This document shows, in pieces, positions 45,095 to 53,621 of a stretch of 64,000 nucleotides of DNA (position 1 is its first letter; each line of letters begins with the position of its first letter). A program made the position numbers and the translations under genes. The notes below the pieces were generated by a model. The model ran no database searches, had not been told where the DNA came from, and saw only the letters and a list, made by a program, of their open reading frames with translations. This DNA comes from CAZRGV01 sp964599655 (GTDB taxonomy: Bacteria > Planctomycetota > Planctomycetia > Isosphaerales > Isosphaeraceae), in assembly GCA_964599655.1 (NCBI GenBank), contig CAZRGV010000002.1, positions 62,001 to 126,000 on the forward strand, given 5' to 3'.

Positions 45095-46588
45095 TCACTT
45101 GGCCGGCGGCGGCAGCTCGGCGACCAGCCGCAGGGAGATCGTCAGCTCGTCGAGCTGGAAGTGAGGCTTGAGGAAGGCCACGGCCTTGTAACAGCCGGGC
45201 TTGCCAGGGATCTCGACCACGTCGACCCGCGCCTCGCTGAGCGGGTACTTGGCCTTGATTTCCTGGGTGGCCTCGGGATCGGTCGTGATGAACTTCGAGA
45301 TCCAGCGGTTGAGGAACTTCTCGCATTCATCACGGTTCATGAAGCTGCCAACCTTGTCGCGCATCATGGCCTTGAGATAGTGGGCGAACCTCGAGGTGGC
45401 CATGATGTACTGCAACTGGGTCGACAGCCGGGCATTGGCGTTGGCCGCGTCGGTGTCGTAGAGCTTGGCCTTCTGGGCCGACTGGGCGCCAAAGAACGCC
45501 GCGTAGTCGGTGTTCTTGCAATGCACCAGGGGGATGAAGCCCAGGTCGGAGAGTTCCTTTTCGCGGCGGTCGGTGATGGCGATCTCGGTCGGGCACTTCA
45601 GGGCCACGTCTCCCTCGTCGGTCTTGAACGTGTGGGTCGGCAGCCCCTGAACCAGGCCGCCTCCCTCGACCCCTCGGATCGTCGCGCACCAGTGGTACTT
45701 GGCGAACGACTCGGTCAAGCGGGTGCCAAAGGCGTAGGCCGCGTTGCCCCAGAGGTACTTCGAGTGATCGGTGCCGTCGACATCCTCCTCGAAGTTGAAC
45801 GCCTCGACCGGCCTGGTCTCGCTGCCGTATGGCAATCGCATCAGAATATGAGGCAAGCAGAGTCCAACGAAGCGAGAGTCTTCCGAGTCGCGGAACGACC
45901 GCCACTTGGCGTAGTCGGGGGTGTTGAAGATCTTGGCCATGTCGCGAGGGTTGCCCAGCTCGGTGTAGCTGTCCATGTTGAACATCTTGGCATCCGCTGC
46001 CGCGATGAACGGCGCGTGGGCCGCGGCCGCCACGTTGGAGATCTTCTCGAGCAGGGCGACGTCCTGGGGATGCCGGCCGAACTCGTAGTCGCCGATGAGG
46101 GCGCCGTACGGCGCGCCGCCGAACGTCCCGAACTCTTCCTCGTAAACCTTCTTGAACAGGGCGCTTTGATCGAACTCGGGGGCGCGCTCCATATCCTTGA
46201 GCAGGTCGCTCTTGGAGGCGTTCATGACTCGGATCTTCAGGAGCTGCCCGGTTTCGCTCTGATGCACGAAGTAGTGCAGGCCTCGCCAAGAGCCTTCGAG
46301 CTTCTGGAAGTCCTCATGGTGCATGATCGCGTTGAGCTGTCGCGACAGCAGGCGGTCGATCTGGCTGATTCGGGCGTTGAGCATGGCGACGGTGTCTTTC
46401 GACACGGTCATCGTGCCGGCCATGACCTGATCGACGAACTCGCCGATGAGGTCCTTAGCCAGGGCCTTTTGTTCCTCGTCGCGGGCCAGACGTCCCTCGG
46501 CAATGATCTTGTCGAGGAGGCTGCCTTCCTGCTCCTGGGTCTGGGCCTCGGCGGCTCCGGCGGTCTGGGGTTGATCGGCGGTGCTCAT
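45095..46588 (-). CDS. tssC: T6SS contractile sheath large subunit TssC
   Basis: A 497-residue TssC (VipB). Recognisable blocks are LDKIIAEGRLARDEEQKALA near the N-terminus, LEGSWRGLHYFVHQSETGQL, EFGTFGGAPYGALIGDYEF, RLPYGSETRPVEAFNFEED and the C-terminal ATSRFAHYLKAMMRDKVGSF. With TssB it builds the sheath that contracts to push the Hcp tube. It begins 3 bp after tssB, the standard coupled order. Confidence 0.97.
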   Translation of the reverse strand: MSTADQPQTAGAAEAQTQEQEGSLLDKIIAEGRLARDEEQKALAKDLIGEFVDQVMAGTMTVSKDTVAMLNARISQIDRLLSRQLNAIMHHEDFQKLEGSWRGLHYFVHQSETGQLLKIRVMNASKSDLLKDMERAPEFDQSALFKKVYEEEFGTFGGAPYGALIGDYEFGRHPQDVALLEKISNVAAAAHAPFIAAADAKMFNMDSYTELGNPRDMAKIFNTPDYAKWRSFRDSEDSRFVGLCLPHILMRLPYGSETRPVEAFNFEEDVDGTDHSKYLWGNAAYAFGTRLTESFAKYHWCATIRGVEGGGLVQGLPTHTFKTDEGDVALKCPTEIAITDRREKELSDLGFIPLVHCKNTDYAAFFGAQSAQKAKLYDTDAANANARLSTQLQYIMATSRFAHYLKAMMRDKVGSFMNRDECEKFLNRWISKFITTDPEATQEIKAKYPLSEARVDVVEIPGKPGCYKAVAFLKPHFQLDELTISLRLVAELPPPAK

Positions 46589-46591
46589 GGG

Positions 46592-47113
46592 TCAGGCTTC
46601 TCCCTCGGTCTTGGCGCCTCGGCCGGTCTCGTCACTCAGCTTCTTCAACGCGTCGGTGCTGTTGACTACGTCCTGGAGCAAGGCTTCGAGCGTGTCGTTG
46701 CCGTCCATCTTGTCGCGAAGGTTGACCAGCCGGTTGCGGGCCTCGAGCAGCTTCCGGAGCGGCTCGACCTGTCGAACGACCTGCTCGGGTTCGAAGTCGT
46801 CCATGCTCTGGAACCGAAGCTCGACGTTCAGCTTCGAACCGTCGTCCTGAAGCGTGTTGTCCACCTGGTAGGCCAGCCTCGGCTTCATTCCGGCCAGAAC
46901 CTTGTTGAAGTTGTCGCGATCGATCTCGATGAACTTCCGATCCTTCATCTTCGGCAGCGGTTCGTCGGGCTTGCCCGAGAGGTCCGCCAGAACCCCCACG
47001 ACGAAGGGTAGTTCCTTCATCTGGATGGCCCCGCCCACCTCGACGTCGTACGTCAGGTGGACTCGTGGCGATCGGATGCGATCCAGCTTGTGTTGTGTGC
47101 TCTCGGCCGGCAT
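46592..47113 (-). CDS. tssB: T6SS contractile sheath small subunit TssB
   Basis: A 173-residue TssB (VipA). Markers are RSPRVHLTYDVEVGGAIQMK, ELPFVVGVLADLSG, RKFIEIDRDNFNKVLAGMKP and DFEPEQVVRQVEPLRKLLEA. The ATG at 47113, with GGAGA about 8 bp upstream, was preferred over a TTG 15 bp before it. It starts the tssB-tssC operon. TagJ, encoded at 56378-57199, is known in other systems to bind the TssB N-terminus. Confidence 0.96.
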   Translation of the reverse strand: MPAESTQHKLDRIRSPRVHLTYDVEVGGAIQMKELPFVVGVLADLSGKPDEPLPKMKDRKFIEIDRDNFNKVLAGMKPRLAYQVDNTLQDDGSKLNVELRFQSMDDFEPEQVVRQVEPLRKLLEARNRLVNLRDKMDGNDTLEALLQDVVNSTDALKKLSDETGRGAKTEGEA

Positions 47114-47627
47114 GGCGGTGGTCTCCAACGGAGGTGCAAAGCGTCGATGCGCGGTATCCAGGGGCGGACCACGAAACCGCCATCTCTGCTGCTAACATAG
47201 AAGGACAGTTCACCAACTCCAACGAAAAAAACGAGTCGATTCTTGCTTGAACGCCAGCGGAGACAGGTGGGTTCTCGAGATCGACGCGATCCCCTGAATT
47301 CTTTAACGCGCCCATCTTCGCTTCGGGTTCGTTTTGCCACAACAGGCAACTGCCGCTCGGTACCTGTTGCGTCGAACGGCCGGCGTTCCGGGTTCCAGTC
47401 GCCCGCCTCGAGCCGTGGAATGGCTCGGACCGACCGTGAATTCCGGCCGTCTTTTTCCTATTACGGACGACTCCCGATTCCGGCTGGCGGAGCGGCGGTT
47501 TTTGAGAAGCACTCGTCGAATTTGGGCCGGACGGCGAACCGGCCGACTTCAGGGATCGGATTCCAGGACGATCGGAACGTGTCGAAACGACATCCCGAGG
47601 AGGCGGCGAGCCGACGACGCGACGACG
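47114..47627. other. Intergenic region upstream of tssB
   Basis: These 514 bp lie between tssB and the upstream 375-aa gene on the same strand. Apart from the candidate promoter I see no gene, repeat or structured RNA. Open frames on both strands are Arg/Ser-rich and lack ribosome-binding sites. Confidence 0.45.
47194..47222 (-). promoter_or_regulatory. Candidate promoter for tssB-tssC
   Basis: On the minus strand TTGGAG (47222-47217) and TATGTT (47199-47194) are separated by 17 bp, about 85 bp upstream of the tssB ATG, within an AT-richer patch. The match to consensus is only partial. Confidence 0.3.
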
Positions 47628-48755
47628 TCAGGACGCCCGGCGACGTCGGCGACGGGCCATTGCCTCCAGCTCTCGACGGGCCCGACGACCCACGACGACT
47701 GGTACGGAGGCTTGACCCCGCTTCGCTTCGACCCTGGGCGCGTCCGCCTTCTTGACGGCGGGAACCGGGACCGCGGTCACCGGAACGCGGGCCACCCGAT
47801 CCGGTTCCGCCGGCTTGACGGCAGGGCGGGACGGGCCCGGACACGTTGAGGAACCAAGCAACGGCTCACTTGGGGTCGACACCGTCAACGGTGCCGGAGG
47901 CGTTGAGGGCTTGGCAGTTGGTGCCGGAGGCGTTGAGGGCTTGGCGGTTGGTCTTGCTTGGTTTCGGGTTGTGTCACTTCGGCGATCCACTCGAAGCAGC
48001 CGGAAGGCCCATTCGAGGGTTCGTCGGCTGGCGGCCAGGTCGCGTCGAAGGGCGCGGGTCTCGGCACCATTGTCGATGGCCAGACCGGCCTCGGCGGTAC
48101 GACGCTCGTGCTGGTCGATCGCTTCGAGCGCGGTCGTCTTCCGCTCTTCCAGGGCCTCGATCTCTCGGCGAGCCAGTTCGGCCAGGACATCGGGATTGGT
48201 TTCGTCCTGCAAGGGGTGCGACTCCCGGAACTCCCGAGGAGTGCCGAGCAGGTCGATCGCCAGCGCGCGCTGGGCCTTGTTCCAGGCGCCCTGGCGATCG
48301 AGGACGAGCAGCAGGTTCCGCCAACGCCCGATCAGCCAGTCGCAGCCATGCAAAGTCCGACGGAGCTTGCAAACGACCAGCGACGGCTTGCGGGACAGGG
48401 TCGCTCCCAGCTCCTCGGCCTGGAGCGATCGGTCCTCGTTCCAGCAAAGCCGGGCGCGCCGGGCCATTTTCTCCCGATGTGCGGCCTCGGCGTTCAGGAC
48501 CTGCTCGAGCAGCACGGAGGCCATGGCGGCCAGGCCGACCAGACTGATTTCCAGGCCGTTGGAGGGCTTGAGGGCGTCTCCCCAGTCGACCGCCCGGCGC
48601 TGGGCCTTCTCGGTCGATTCGAGCGGGATCGTCGTGTCGCCCGGTTCGTGTTTTGAGGCTTCGTCCGGTTCCGCCGAACCGGCTGGCGGCAGGCCCTCGA
48701 ACGGTTGCTCTTTTGTCGGAGTGTCCAGAGATTCCCGAGTGTCTTCCGCGATCAT
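47628..48755 (-). CDS. Planctomycete hypothetical protein with helical core and basic tail
   Basis: A 375-residue cytoplasmic protein. The middle (about residues 60-250) is helical and well formed: ARRARLCWNEDRSLQAEELG, LHGCDWLIGRWRNLLLVLDR, WNKAQRALAIDLLGTPREF. The last 110 residues are Pro/Ala/Lys/Arg-rich and include a duplicated TAKPSTPPAP and a terminal RRRRRRAS, which suggests nucleic-acid binding or disorder. The core resembles proteins that recur in many copies in planctomycete genomes, sometimes near mobile DNA; I cannot name the family. GAGGTG is 7 bp before the ATG at 48755. It separates the tssBC operon from the inserted pair that follows and is not a known T6SS part. Confidence 0.72.
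   Translation of the reverse strand: MIAEDTRESLDTPTKEQPFEGLPPAGSAEPDEASKHEPGDTTIPLESTEKAQRRAVDWGDALKPSNGLEISLVGLAAMASVLLEQVLNAEAAHREKMARRARLCWNEDRSLQAEELGATLSRKPSLVVCKLRRTLHGCDWLIGRWRNLLLVLDRQGAWNKAQRALAIDLLGTPREFRESHPLQDETNPDVLAELARREIEALEERKTTALEAIDQHERRTAEAGLAIDNGAETRALRRDLAASRRTLEWAFRLLRVDRRSDTTRNQARPTAKPSTPPAPTAKPSTPPAPLTVSTPSEPLLGSSTCPGPSRPAVKPAEPDRVARVPVTAVPVPAVKKADAPRVEAKRGQASVPVVVGRRARRELEAMARRRRRRAS
47891..47950 (-). repeat. 30-bp tandem duplication inside the 375-aa gene
   Basis: Two adjacent 30-bp units (47891-47920, 47921-47950) differ at one base and encode TAKPSTPPAP twice in the disordered tail. It is an in-frame duplication. Confidence 0.85.
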
Positions 48756-49078
48756 CGAAGTCACCTCAGCACGGCATCATCAGCGGTGTCGCACGATGGA
48801 ACGGCCCGCCAACGCCGGGCGACGTCGCCCGGTCCAGATCGACGGTCCGTTTATCTAACAACATCGAAGAAAGGGGCCAAACCCTTCGGATTCTTCACGA
48901 ATTTTTCACATTGACCCACCGGCCGACCCGCTTTTCATGCTTGGATGCATCACAGGGGTTGTCCGTTTTTGTGATTTGTTTCTTGCGAGTCACGTGATGT
49001 GGGATGCGCCGTTTATAAAGGCGAATCGGATCGACGACGCGGAGATCAGGGGGCACTCTCAGGGAGCGATCGAGCGCC
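48756..49078. other. Divergent intergenic region upstream of the 411-aa gene
   Basis: This 323-bp region is clearly AT-richer than its flanks from about 48880 to 49020. It contains a TATAAA at 49014-49019 and a CACGTG palindrome at 48991-48996, which may serve as promoter and operator parts for the 411-aa/177-aa unit. A TTGACC occurs near 48916 but no matching -10 is convincing. Confidence 0.4.
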
Positions 49079-50314
49079 ATGAACTTTTATTCGTTTCTCT
49101 CGCAGAACGGCTACGACAACATCCTGAGCGGGAAGTTCACGATTGCGGACTTTCTCAAGGCGTACGAGCAGTATTGCAAGAGCGAGGGGTCGGGACGGCT
49201 GGCCTTGCTGGAGGCCTTCCTTCGCAAGTTGGCCGCGCCCGACCGGAGCCGGCTCTTCGTCTCGTGCCTCAAGAAAGCGTTTCCCGGCGTGATCACCGAG
49301 CCGGACACGACGCCGATCAAAACCCTGGCCGGGAGGCAGGTGGACTTCGGGGCCCAGGGGAGGACCAAGGTCATGGCGGCCTGCAAGCTCTTCGACGACG
49401 ACTGCTGGATGCTGGCCGGCCGTGGCATCGGACCGTTGGGGGCGTCCCAGCTCGAGGTCGAGGACAACCGCGCGGTGACGGTCTTCTGCACCGACATCCA
49501 GCGCTATGCGTCCTTGCTCTGGCAGCTCCAGGATACCGGCGGCTACACGATCATGATGCGGCAGGGGAAGCACTATCACAACACGCTCAAGCGGCTGTTC
49601 GCCCCGTTCTGCCGCGACCTGCGCTACAACCTCTTCAACACGACCTACACGAAGTGCGTCGAGTTGAACAGCGCGGTCGACGCCTCCGTGTCGATCTTGC
49701 AGGCGACGCCCCACAAACCGTACGAGAACTGGAAGATCTCGAATTCGAAACAGTCACAGGACCTGGAGGCCTGCCTCAACTTCTGGCAAAAGGAACTGCC
49801 GCTGGTCCGCGCCCGTTGCGCGCCGATCCGCCAGCTTCTGACCCTGGCGAACGTCAACACGTACAATGACACCTTGATGCGATTCGTCTCCGAGCCGGAA
49901 GTGAACTGTCTGCGAACGGTCCAGGGGTTCCAGCAGTACTCGGGCAAGCTCGAGCGTGAGAAATGGTTCTTCACGAGCGAGGCCTCGCCGGGCAACGGCG
50001 TGCAGCACGACTTCGTGGTGACGTTCAAGCTCAAGACCGGAACGATCGCGCTCTTGAACCAGCTCCGGGTTCTCCGCGATGACTCGAACGCGATGCGGCA
50101 CATCGTGTATCACAAGGAGAACGAAGGGGGCTGCTACGGGATTCACGAGGATGCGCTGGGGGCCTTGAGCTGCCTGATCGGCACCGTGACCATCAAGCGA
50201 CGCGCCAACCATCAGCCAGTCCAGCCGGCCATCGTCTTCCAGAACTGGGACGCCAATGCGCTCGACGTTTATTATCAGGCGCTGGAAACGGCGATTCAGG
50301 CGATGCTTTCCTAG
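49079..50314 (+). CDS. Uncharacterised 411-aa protein paired with a deaminase-like protein
   Basis: A soluble 411-residue protein with no signal peptide or membrane helix. It begins MNFYSFLSQNGYDNILSGKF and has a helical front (FLKAYEQYCKSEGSGRLALL, FVSCLKKAFPGVI). The body is mixed, with regularly spaced aromatic and Cys residues (GYTIMMRQGKHYHNTLKRLF), and the last third is rich in strands (HDFVVTFKLKTGTIALLNQL) and ends VYYQALETAIQAMLS. I recognise no family. It lies on the plus strand amid minus-strand T6SS genes and is followed after 87 bp by the H-T-E/C-x-x-C protein. It could be a partner, a carrier or an immunity protein for it, or unrelated. Confidence 0.75.
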   Translation: MNFYSFLSQNGYDNILSGKFTIADFLKAYEQYCKSEGSGRLALLEAFLRKLAAPDRSRLFVSCLKKAFPGVITEPDTTPIKTLAGRQVDFGAQGRTKVMAACKLFDDDCWMLAGRGIGPLGASQLEVEDNRAVTVFCTDIQRYASLLWQLQDTGGYTIMMRQGKHYHNTLKRLFAPFCRDLRYNLFNTTYTKCVELNSAVDASVSILQATPHKPYENWKISNSKQSQDLEACLNFWQKELPLVRARCAPIRQLLTLANVNTYNDTLMRFVSEPEVNCLRTVQGFQQYSGKLEREKWFFTSEASPGNGVQHDFVVTFKLKTGTIALLNQLRVLRDDSNAMRHIVYHKENEGGCYGIHEDALGALSCLIGTVTIKRRANHQPVQPAIVFQNWDANALDVYYQALETAIQAMLS

Positions 50315-50401
50315 AACAAACATGCTGGCACACGCGTCCATTTCCCAGAACCTGGCGGCCGGTGGCGAACCGGCGGCCAGGACTCGTTCCGGAGGTGCCT
50401 G

Positions 50402-50935
50402 ATGCCACACATGACCGAGGCCGACATCGAGTTCACGCTGATCGGCATGCGCATCGAGCTGAATGACTCGGTCAAGAACCGGGCCAAGTACGATCCCTGG
50501 GCCCATAACCTTTGCTTCCTGTCGGTGCTGACCGACCTGGGCCATGCGCTTCGGTTCTACAGCTATTCGGATCAGTCGTCGCTCAGCGACCGGTCGATCC
50601 GCTACCTGGCCAATCAAGGGCTGGAGTTCGTGCCCCTGATTGATTACACGATCGAGTTCGGGGTCAACTGTGGCGGGATGGGGCAGTATCACACCGAGCC
50701 GAAGCTGTTTCGCAACGTGCTGGGGCGCCCCGGCCTGATCGAGCACGTGCGAGAAATCATCCTGGCCAGCGAGATCGACGTCTGCAAAACGTGCATGCCC
50801 TACACGGTGCAAGCGTTCCGGCAACTCTATCCCACGGTGTCCGTGGTTGTTCGTGAGTTCGGCATGGTCCCCAGCCAGGACAAGCCGCCGACGTACCCGA
50901 TCTTCCAGGCGACCCAAGGGTCGAACCCGTTCTGA
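50402..50935 (+). CDS. Putative zinc-dependent deaminase-fold protein (HxE ... CxxC)
   Basis: A 177-residue soluble protein. Its last 80 residues fit the order of a cytidine-deaminase-like fold: a strand and loop ending in Y-H97-T-E99-PKL, about 20 residues of helix, SEID-V-C128-KT-C131 opening a second helix (MPYTVQAFRQLYP), then a strand VSVVVREFG. In this superfamily His and the two Cys bind zinc and the Glu is catalytic. Bacterial toxin deaminases (DddA/SCP1.201, YwqJ and similar) use the same spacing style and often live in T6SS or polymorphic-toxin loci. The N-terminal 90 residues (YDPWAHNLCFLSVLTDLGHA) are not recognised. GGAGG lies before the ATG. The deaminase call is inference from motif geometry only. 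Confidence 0.6.
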   Translation: MPHMTEADIEFTLIGMRIELNDSVKNRAKYDPWAHNLCFLSVLTDLGHALRFYSYSDQSSLSDRSIRYLANQGLEFVPLIDYTIEFGVNCGGMGQYHTEPKLFRNVLGRPGLIEHVREIILASEIDVCKTCMPYTVQAFRQLYPTVSVVVREFGMVPSQDKPPTYPIFQATQGSNPF

Positions 50936-51010
50936 ACCCGACAACGGATTCTTTGGGGATGCGGCCGAGTGGGCGCGAAAGCGGCTCGACGAATCCGGTC
51001 GCGGACTCCG

Positions 51011-51997
51011 TTACGAGACGCGCCGCTTCCATACCAGGGCCGTGATGATCAGGGCGACGCCCAGGGACAACGCCGTGATCGACAGGGCGGGAACCCAGGA
51101 CCGAGGCTGTTCCACGGGAGGAGCGAGCGTCGTCATCGCCGGGAGGGAGGGAGTTTCTCTCTTGGCGACACGATCCGGCCCAGGGACTCGTGTCGTGGTA
51201 TGTCGCGTTTGATCGACCACCTCGACTCCGGCTTCGTAGACCGGCCAGAATGTCGAAGCCGCGAATGGCTTATCAAAATGGATCTCCTTGACGACATCCG
51301 TGCCGCGATCGCTGATCCGCCCGGCGTCCTGCCCCTGCGCGTAATGGACAAACTCCGATGTCAAGACGACATGATGCCCATCGCCCACGTCGTCAAGAGA
51401 TTGGGCCTTCCAGGTGCTCAGCAACTGATCGGGGCGGTGTTCACTCTTCGCGGGGAAGGAGTCGACACGGAGTGGAATGGACGTGGCCTCATCGAGGTAA
51501 TAAACCAGATCTTCTCCCACTCCCATCGGCTTGAGATTCTCGAAGCGAAACATCTCGCAATTTCGATCCATCGCCTGGCCTTTCCCGAGATACCTGGCCT
51601 TGGGAAGGGCCTCGTAAATGGGCGTTTTCTCGATATACAAGTAGAAAAATGGTATGGGTCTCGCCGTGATGTTGATCTGCTTCTCGTAGGAAAAATCGTG
51701 GGTGATTCCAATCTGTTTCTGATGCTCCATGGACTCATCGTAGAGGACGTGAGCGCAACGGGTTCCATCACAATAATTGGAATCTCGCCGCTTTCGTCCC
51801 TCATCCGAGGTCGAAACTTCGTCGAGCAGTCGCTGATCTCGCGCGGTTTCTATGTAATGGGTTTCGATGGAACCATGTCTACCGCCAGTATCGGGAGACA
51901 GGATCTCTTGCTCTCGGTGGACTCGAACCTCCAGAGACGTCCAGGAGTTCATCTCCATGCGAAGGCGACCGACGATCTGAGAGAGGTTGTCCGCCAT
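51011..51997 (-). CDS. Uncharacterised C-terminally membrane-anchored protein of the DUF1559 operon
   Basis: A 328-residue protein with no obvious signal peptide (MADNLSQIVGRLRMEMNSWT). The body is soluble and mixed, with strands such as HHVVLTSEFVHYAQGQDAG. A Pro/Thr-rich linker is followed by a single C-terminal helix (ALSITALSLGVALIITALVW) and KRR, i.e. a tail anchor. It is last in the minus-strand order DUF1573-like, DUF1559, Cys-rich, this gene. Proteins of this layout accompany DUF1559 genes in planctomycetes, but no function is known to me. The ATG at 51997 was preferred over a TTG 18 bp upstream. Confidence 0.75.
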   Translation of the reverse strand: MADNLSQIVGRLRMEMNSWTSLEVRVHREQEILSPDTGGRHGSIETHYIETARDQRLLDEVSTSDEGRKRRDSNYCDGTRCAHVLYDESMEHQKQIGITHDFSYEKQINITARPIPFFYLYIEKTPIYEALPKARYLGKGQAMDRNCEMFRFENLKPMGVGEDLVYYLDEATSIPLRVDSFPAKSEHRPDQLLSTWKAQSLDDVGDGHHVVLTSEFVHYAQGQDAGRISDRGTDVVKEIHFDKPFAASTFWPVYEAGVEVVDQTRHTTTRVPGPDRVAKRETPSLPAMTTLAPPVEQPRSWVPALSITALSLGVALIITALVWKRRVS

Positions 51998-52178
51998 GTT
52001 TGCCCTTCCGGTCAACGAGGAATTTGGCGCGGCGTGACATGATCCGCGAATGGCGAGAGCCGCCCCGCCGCGCCATCAACCCGCGAGTCGTCTCACCAAG
52101 ATCATTCCATGATCCCAGGACATGCCGATCAGTCCGCGGATGGTCTTACTTCGCAAAGAAATCAGTCCGCGACCTTGG

Positions 52179-52526
52179 TCAAGGGCTCTTGCATTGAAAG
52201 CTATTAGAACATGGCACCATTGTATCAACAGGAGGAGAAGCACACGTGTACCTTTCCCCGCAGTCGTACGACGTGGCGTTGCACGTTCCCGACATGTTCC
52301 CACAAACTTCATCGACGGTGTAGCCTTCTATCGGTGTTGCTCCATTGAGGCATTGTTCGGTATTCCCAGAGGTTTGACAGGTCACACAGGCGTCCTGCGT
52401 GTCGGGATAGCATGGCCCCACGAGTGACCCCGGTTGCCCGTGTACATGAAACACCACTCCCAGCGAGGATACCACAATGGCAGTGATCCAGACGAACCCC
52501 AGGACTTGCTTTCGGGTCGTCGTCAT
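52179..52526 (-). CDS. Small secreted cysteine-rich protein
   Basis: A 115-residue protein. The N-terminus MTTTRKQVLGFVWITAIVVS is a signal peptide or anchor (to about residue 31). The mature part is about 85 residues with ten cysteines in a spaced pattern (GPCYPDTQDACVTCQTSG, DEVCGNMSGTCNATSYDC, GERYTC, VPCSNSFQC), enough for five disulfides. AAGGAGAT lies 8 bp before the ATG at 52526. It sits directly after the DUF1559 gene and is probably exported with it. I recognise no family; the composition suggests a stable extracellular module. Confidence 0.75.
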   Translation of the reverse strand: MTTTRKQVLGFVWITAIVVSSLGVVFHVHGQPGSLVGPCYPDTQDACVTCQTSGNTEQCLNGATPIEGYTVDEVCGNMSGTCNATSYDCGERYTCASPPVDTMVPCSNSFQCKSP

Positions 52527-52589
52527 GGTCGTAAATCTCCTTGACACCTGTGCTTGAACAGACAAATATATCATCATAATTAGCATACA

Positions 52590-53621
52590 TCAATCTCGCA
52601 CGATCTCGCCCATCGAACGCGTGCCCAGAGCACGCCAGAGCCGCAAGTTGATGCTCGAGGAAAACCATCGCACGGAGCCGTCAGCCATGGCGGCGTTCAC
52701 ACCCCCAGGATGGTAACTTCGCGCCGCGAACACGCCGAGCCCACCCGCGTTATGGTTTCCGCAATCCGGAATGCGCGAATTCGGAGTCACGTTGGTGAAA
52801 AACGCGGTGTGAATCGCGCCGCAAGGCATCCAGGTTCTTCCGGCCCGGCTCGATACGGCCTGGACGTATCCAGATTCCGTGTTGGGATGATGCTCACAGT
52901 AGTTCACCCAGCTGTCTGGGGTCACGACGGGCCAATTGGCGGTCTCTGGATAGTTGTACCAGTCTCGGAATGATGAGAAAGGCCCCTTTGCATTTGGCGT
53001 GCAGACCGGCTTTTCCGAGAAGGCGATCGTGTTCGACAGGCCATCACGAAAATCACCCATGGTCAGAATTTGCTCGGAAAAGCATCCATTCCAGGTTGTG
53101 AGACGGGGGCAGTCCGCGCAGATGCCCACATTGGCGCGATAATTGATATTTCCTGTGGGTGAATCATCGATGTAAGGATCGGATGGACAGAGAAACTCGG
53201 CAACCGTCTGCGCCGCCGCCGTCGCATTGGATGGATGAGCCGGCGGCGAGTAGAAATTGGGCATGTCGAAGTTGATGCTATTGTAGAGACTTCTCTGGTC
53301 GAGGTAGGACAGGAGCATCACCTGGATCGAGTAATTCCTTGGGTCAGGAATATGTGATAGCCAGTGAAAGCGATCGAAAAGGCCCTCGTAGGAAATTGGG
53401 GGAAACCCTCCCCATGAGTCTTCGAACGCATGGAGGCTCAACGTGATTTGTCGGAGTCGGTTCTGGCAGGTCACACGCCTCGCGGACTCGCGCGCCGACT
53501 GAACGGCCGGAAGCATGAGCCCCATCAGGACACCAAGAATCCCGATAACGACCAGCAATTCCACCAGAGTCAATCCACGACTTCGCATGGAGAATCGGCC
53601 GATCACACAGGAGGACCTCAT
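52590..53621 (-). CDS. DUF1559 domain-containing pilin-like protein
   Basis: A 343-residue protein with a type IV prepilin-like N-terminus: RSRGLTLVELLVVIGILGVL, with the G/xTLVELLVVI methylation-type motif, followed by MLPAVQSARESARRVTCQNR. The DUF1559 body has FLCPSDP, NINYRANVG, FRDGLSNTIAFSEK, and the signature AARSYHPGGVNAAMADGSVR near the end. The family is very large in planctomycetes and is thought to form surface or pilus-like structures. The ATG at 53621 has GGGAGG upstream and overlaps the stop of the DUF1573-like gene by one base. It is the intact relative of the pseudogene at 20641-21169. Confidence 0.95.
   Translation of the reverse strand: MRSSCVIGRFSMRSRGLTLVELLVVIGILGVLMGLMLPAVQSARESARRVTCQNRLRQITLSLHAFEDSWGGFPPISYEGLFDRFHWLSHIPDPRNYSIQVMLLSYLDQRSLYNSINFDMPNFYSPPAHPSNATAAAQTVAEFLCPSDPYIDDSPTGNINYRANVGICADCPRLTTWNGCFSEQILTMGDFRDGLSNTIAFSEKPVCTPNAKGPFSSFRDWYNYPETANWPVVTPDSWVNYCEHHPNTESGYVQAVSSRAGRTWMPCGAIHTAFFTNVTPNSRIPDCGNHNAGGLGVFAARSYHPGGVNAAMADGSVRWFSSSINLRLWRALGTRSMGEIVRD

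Noticed and set aside
45059..47011. A 650-codon plus-strand open frame opposite tssC-tssB
   Set aside because: It is a shadow of two certain genes. Its Leu/Val/Gly-rich composition follows from antisense reading of tssB/tssC codons.
47891..47950. Tandem 30-bp repeat considered as a regulatory element
   Set aside because: It lies in frame inside a gene, encodes a duplicated TAKPSTPPAP in a disordered tail and is best explained as a coding duplication.
53588..53590. Alternative ATG for the DUF1559 gene directly before RSRGLTLVELL
   Set aside because: It would give a classic short prepilin leader, but there is no ribosome-binding site, whereas the ATG at 53621 has GGGAGG at the right distance. 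It remains possible.
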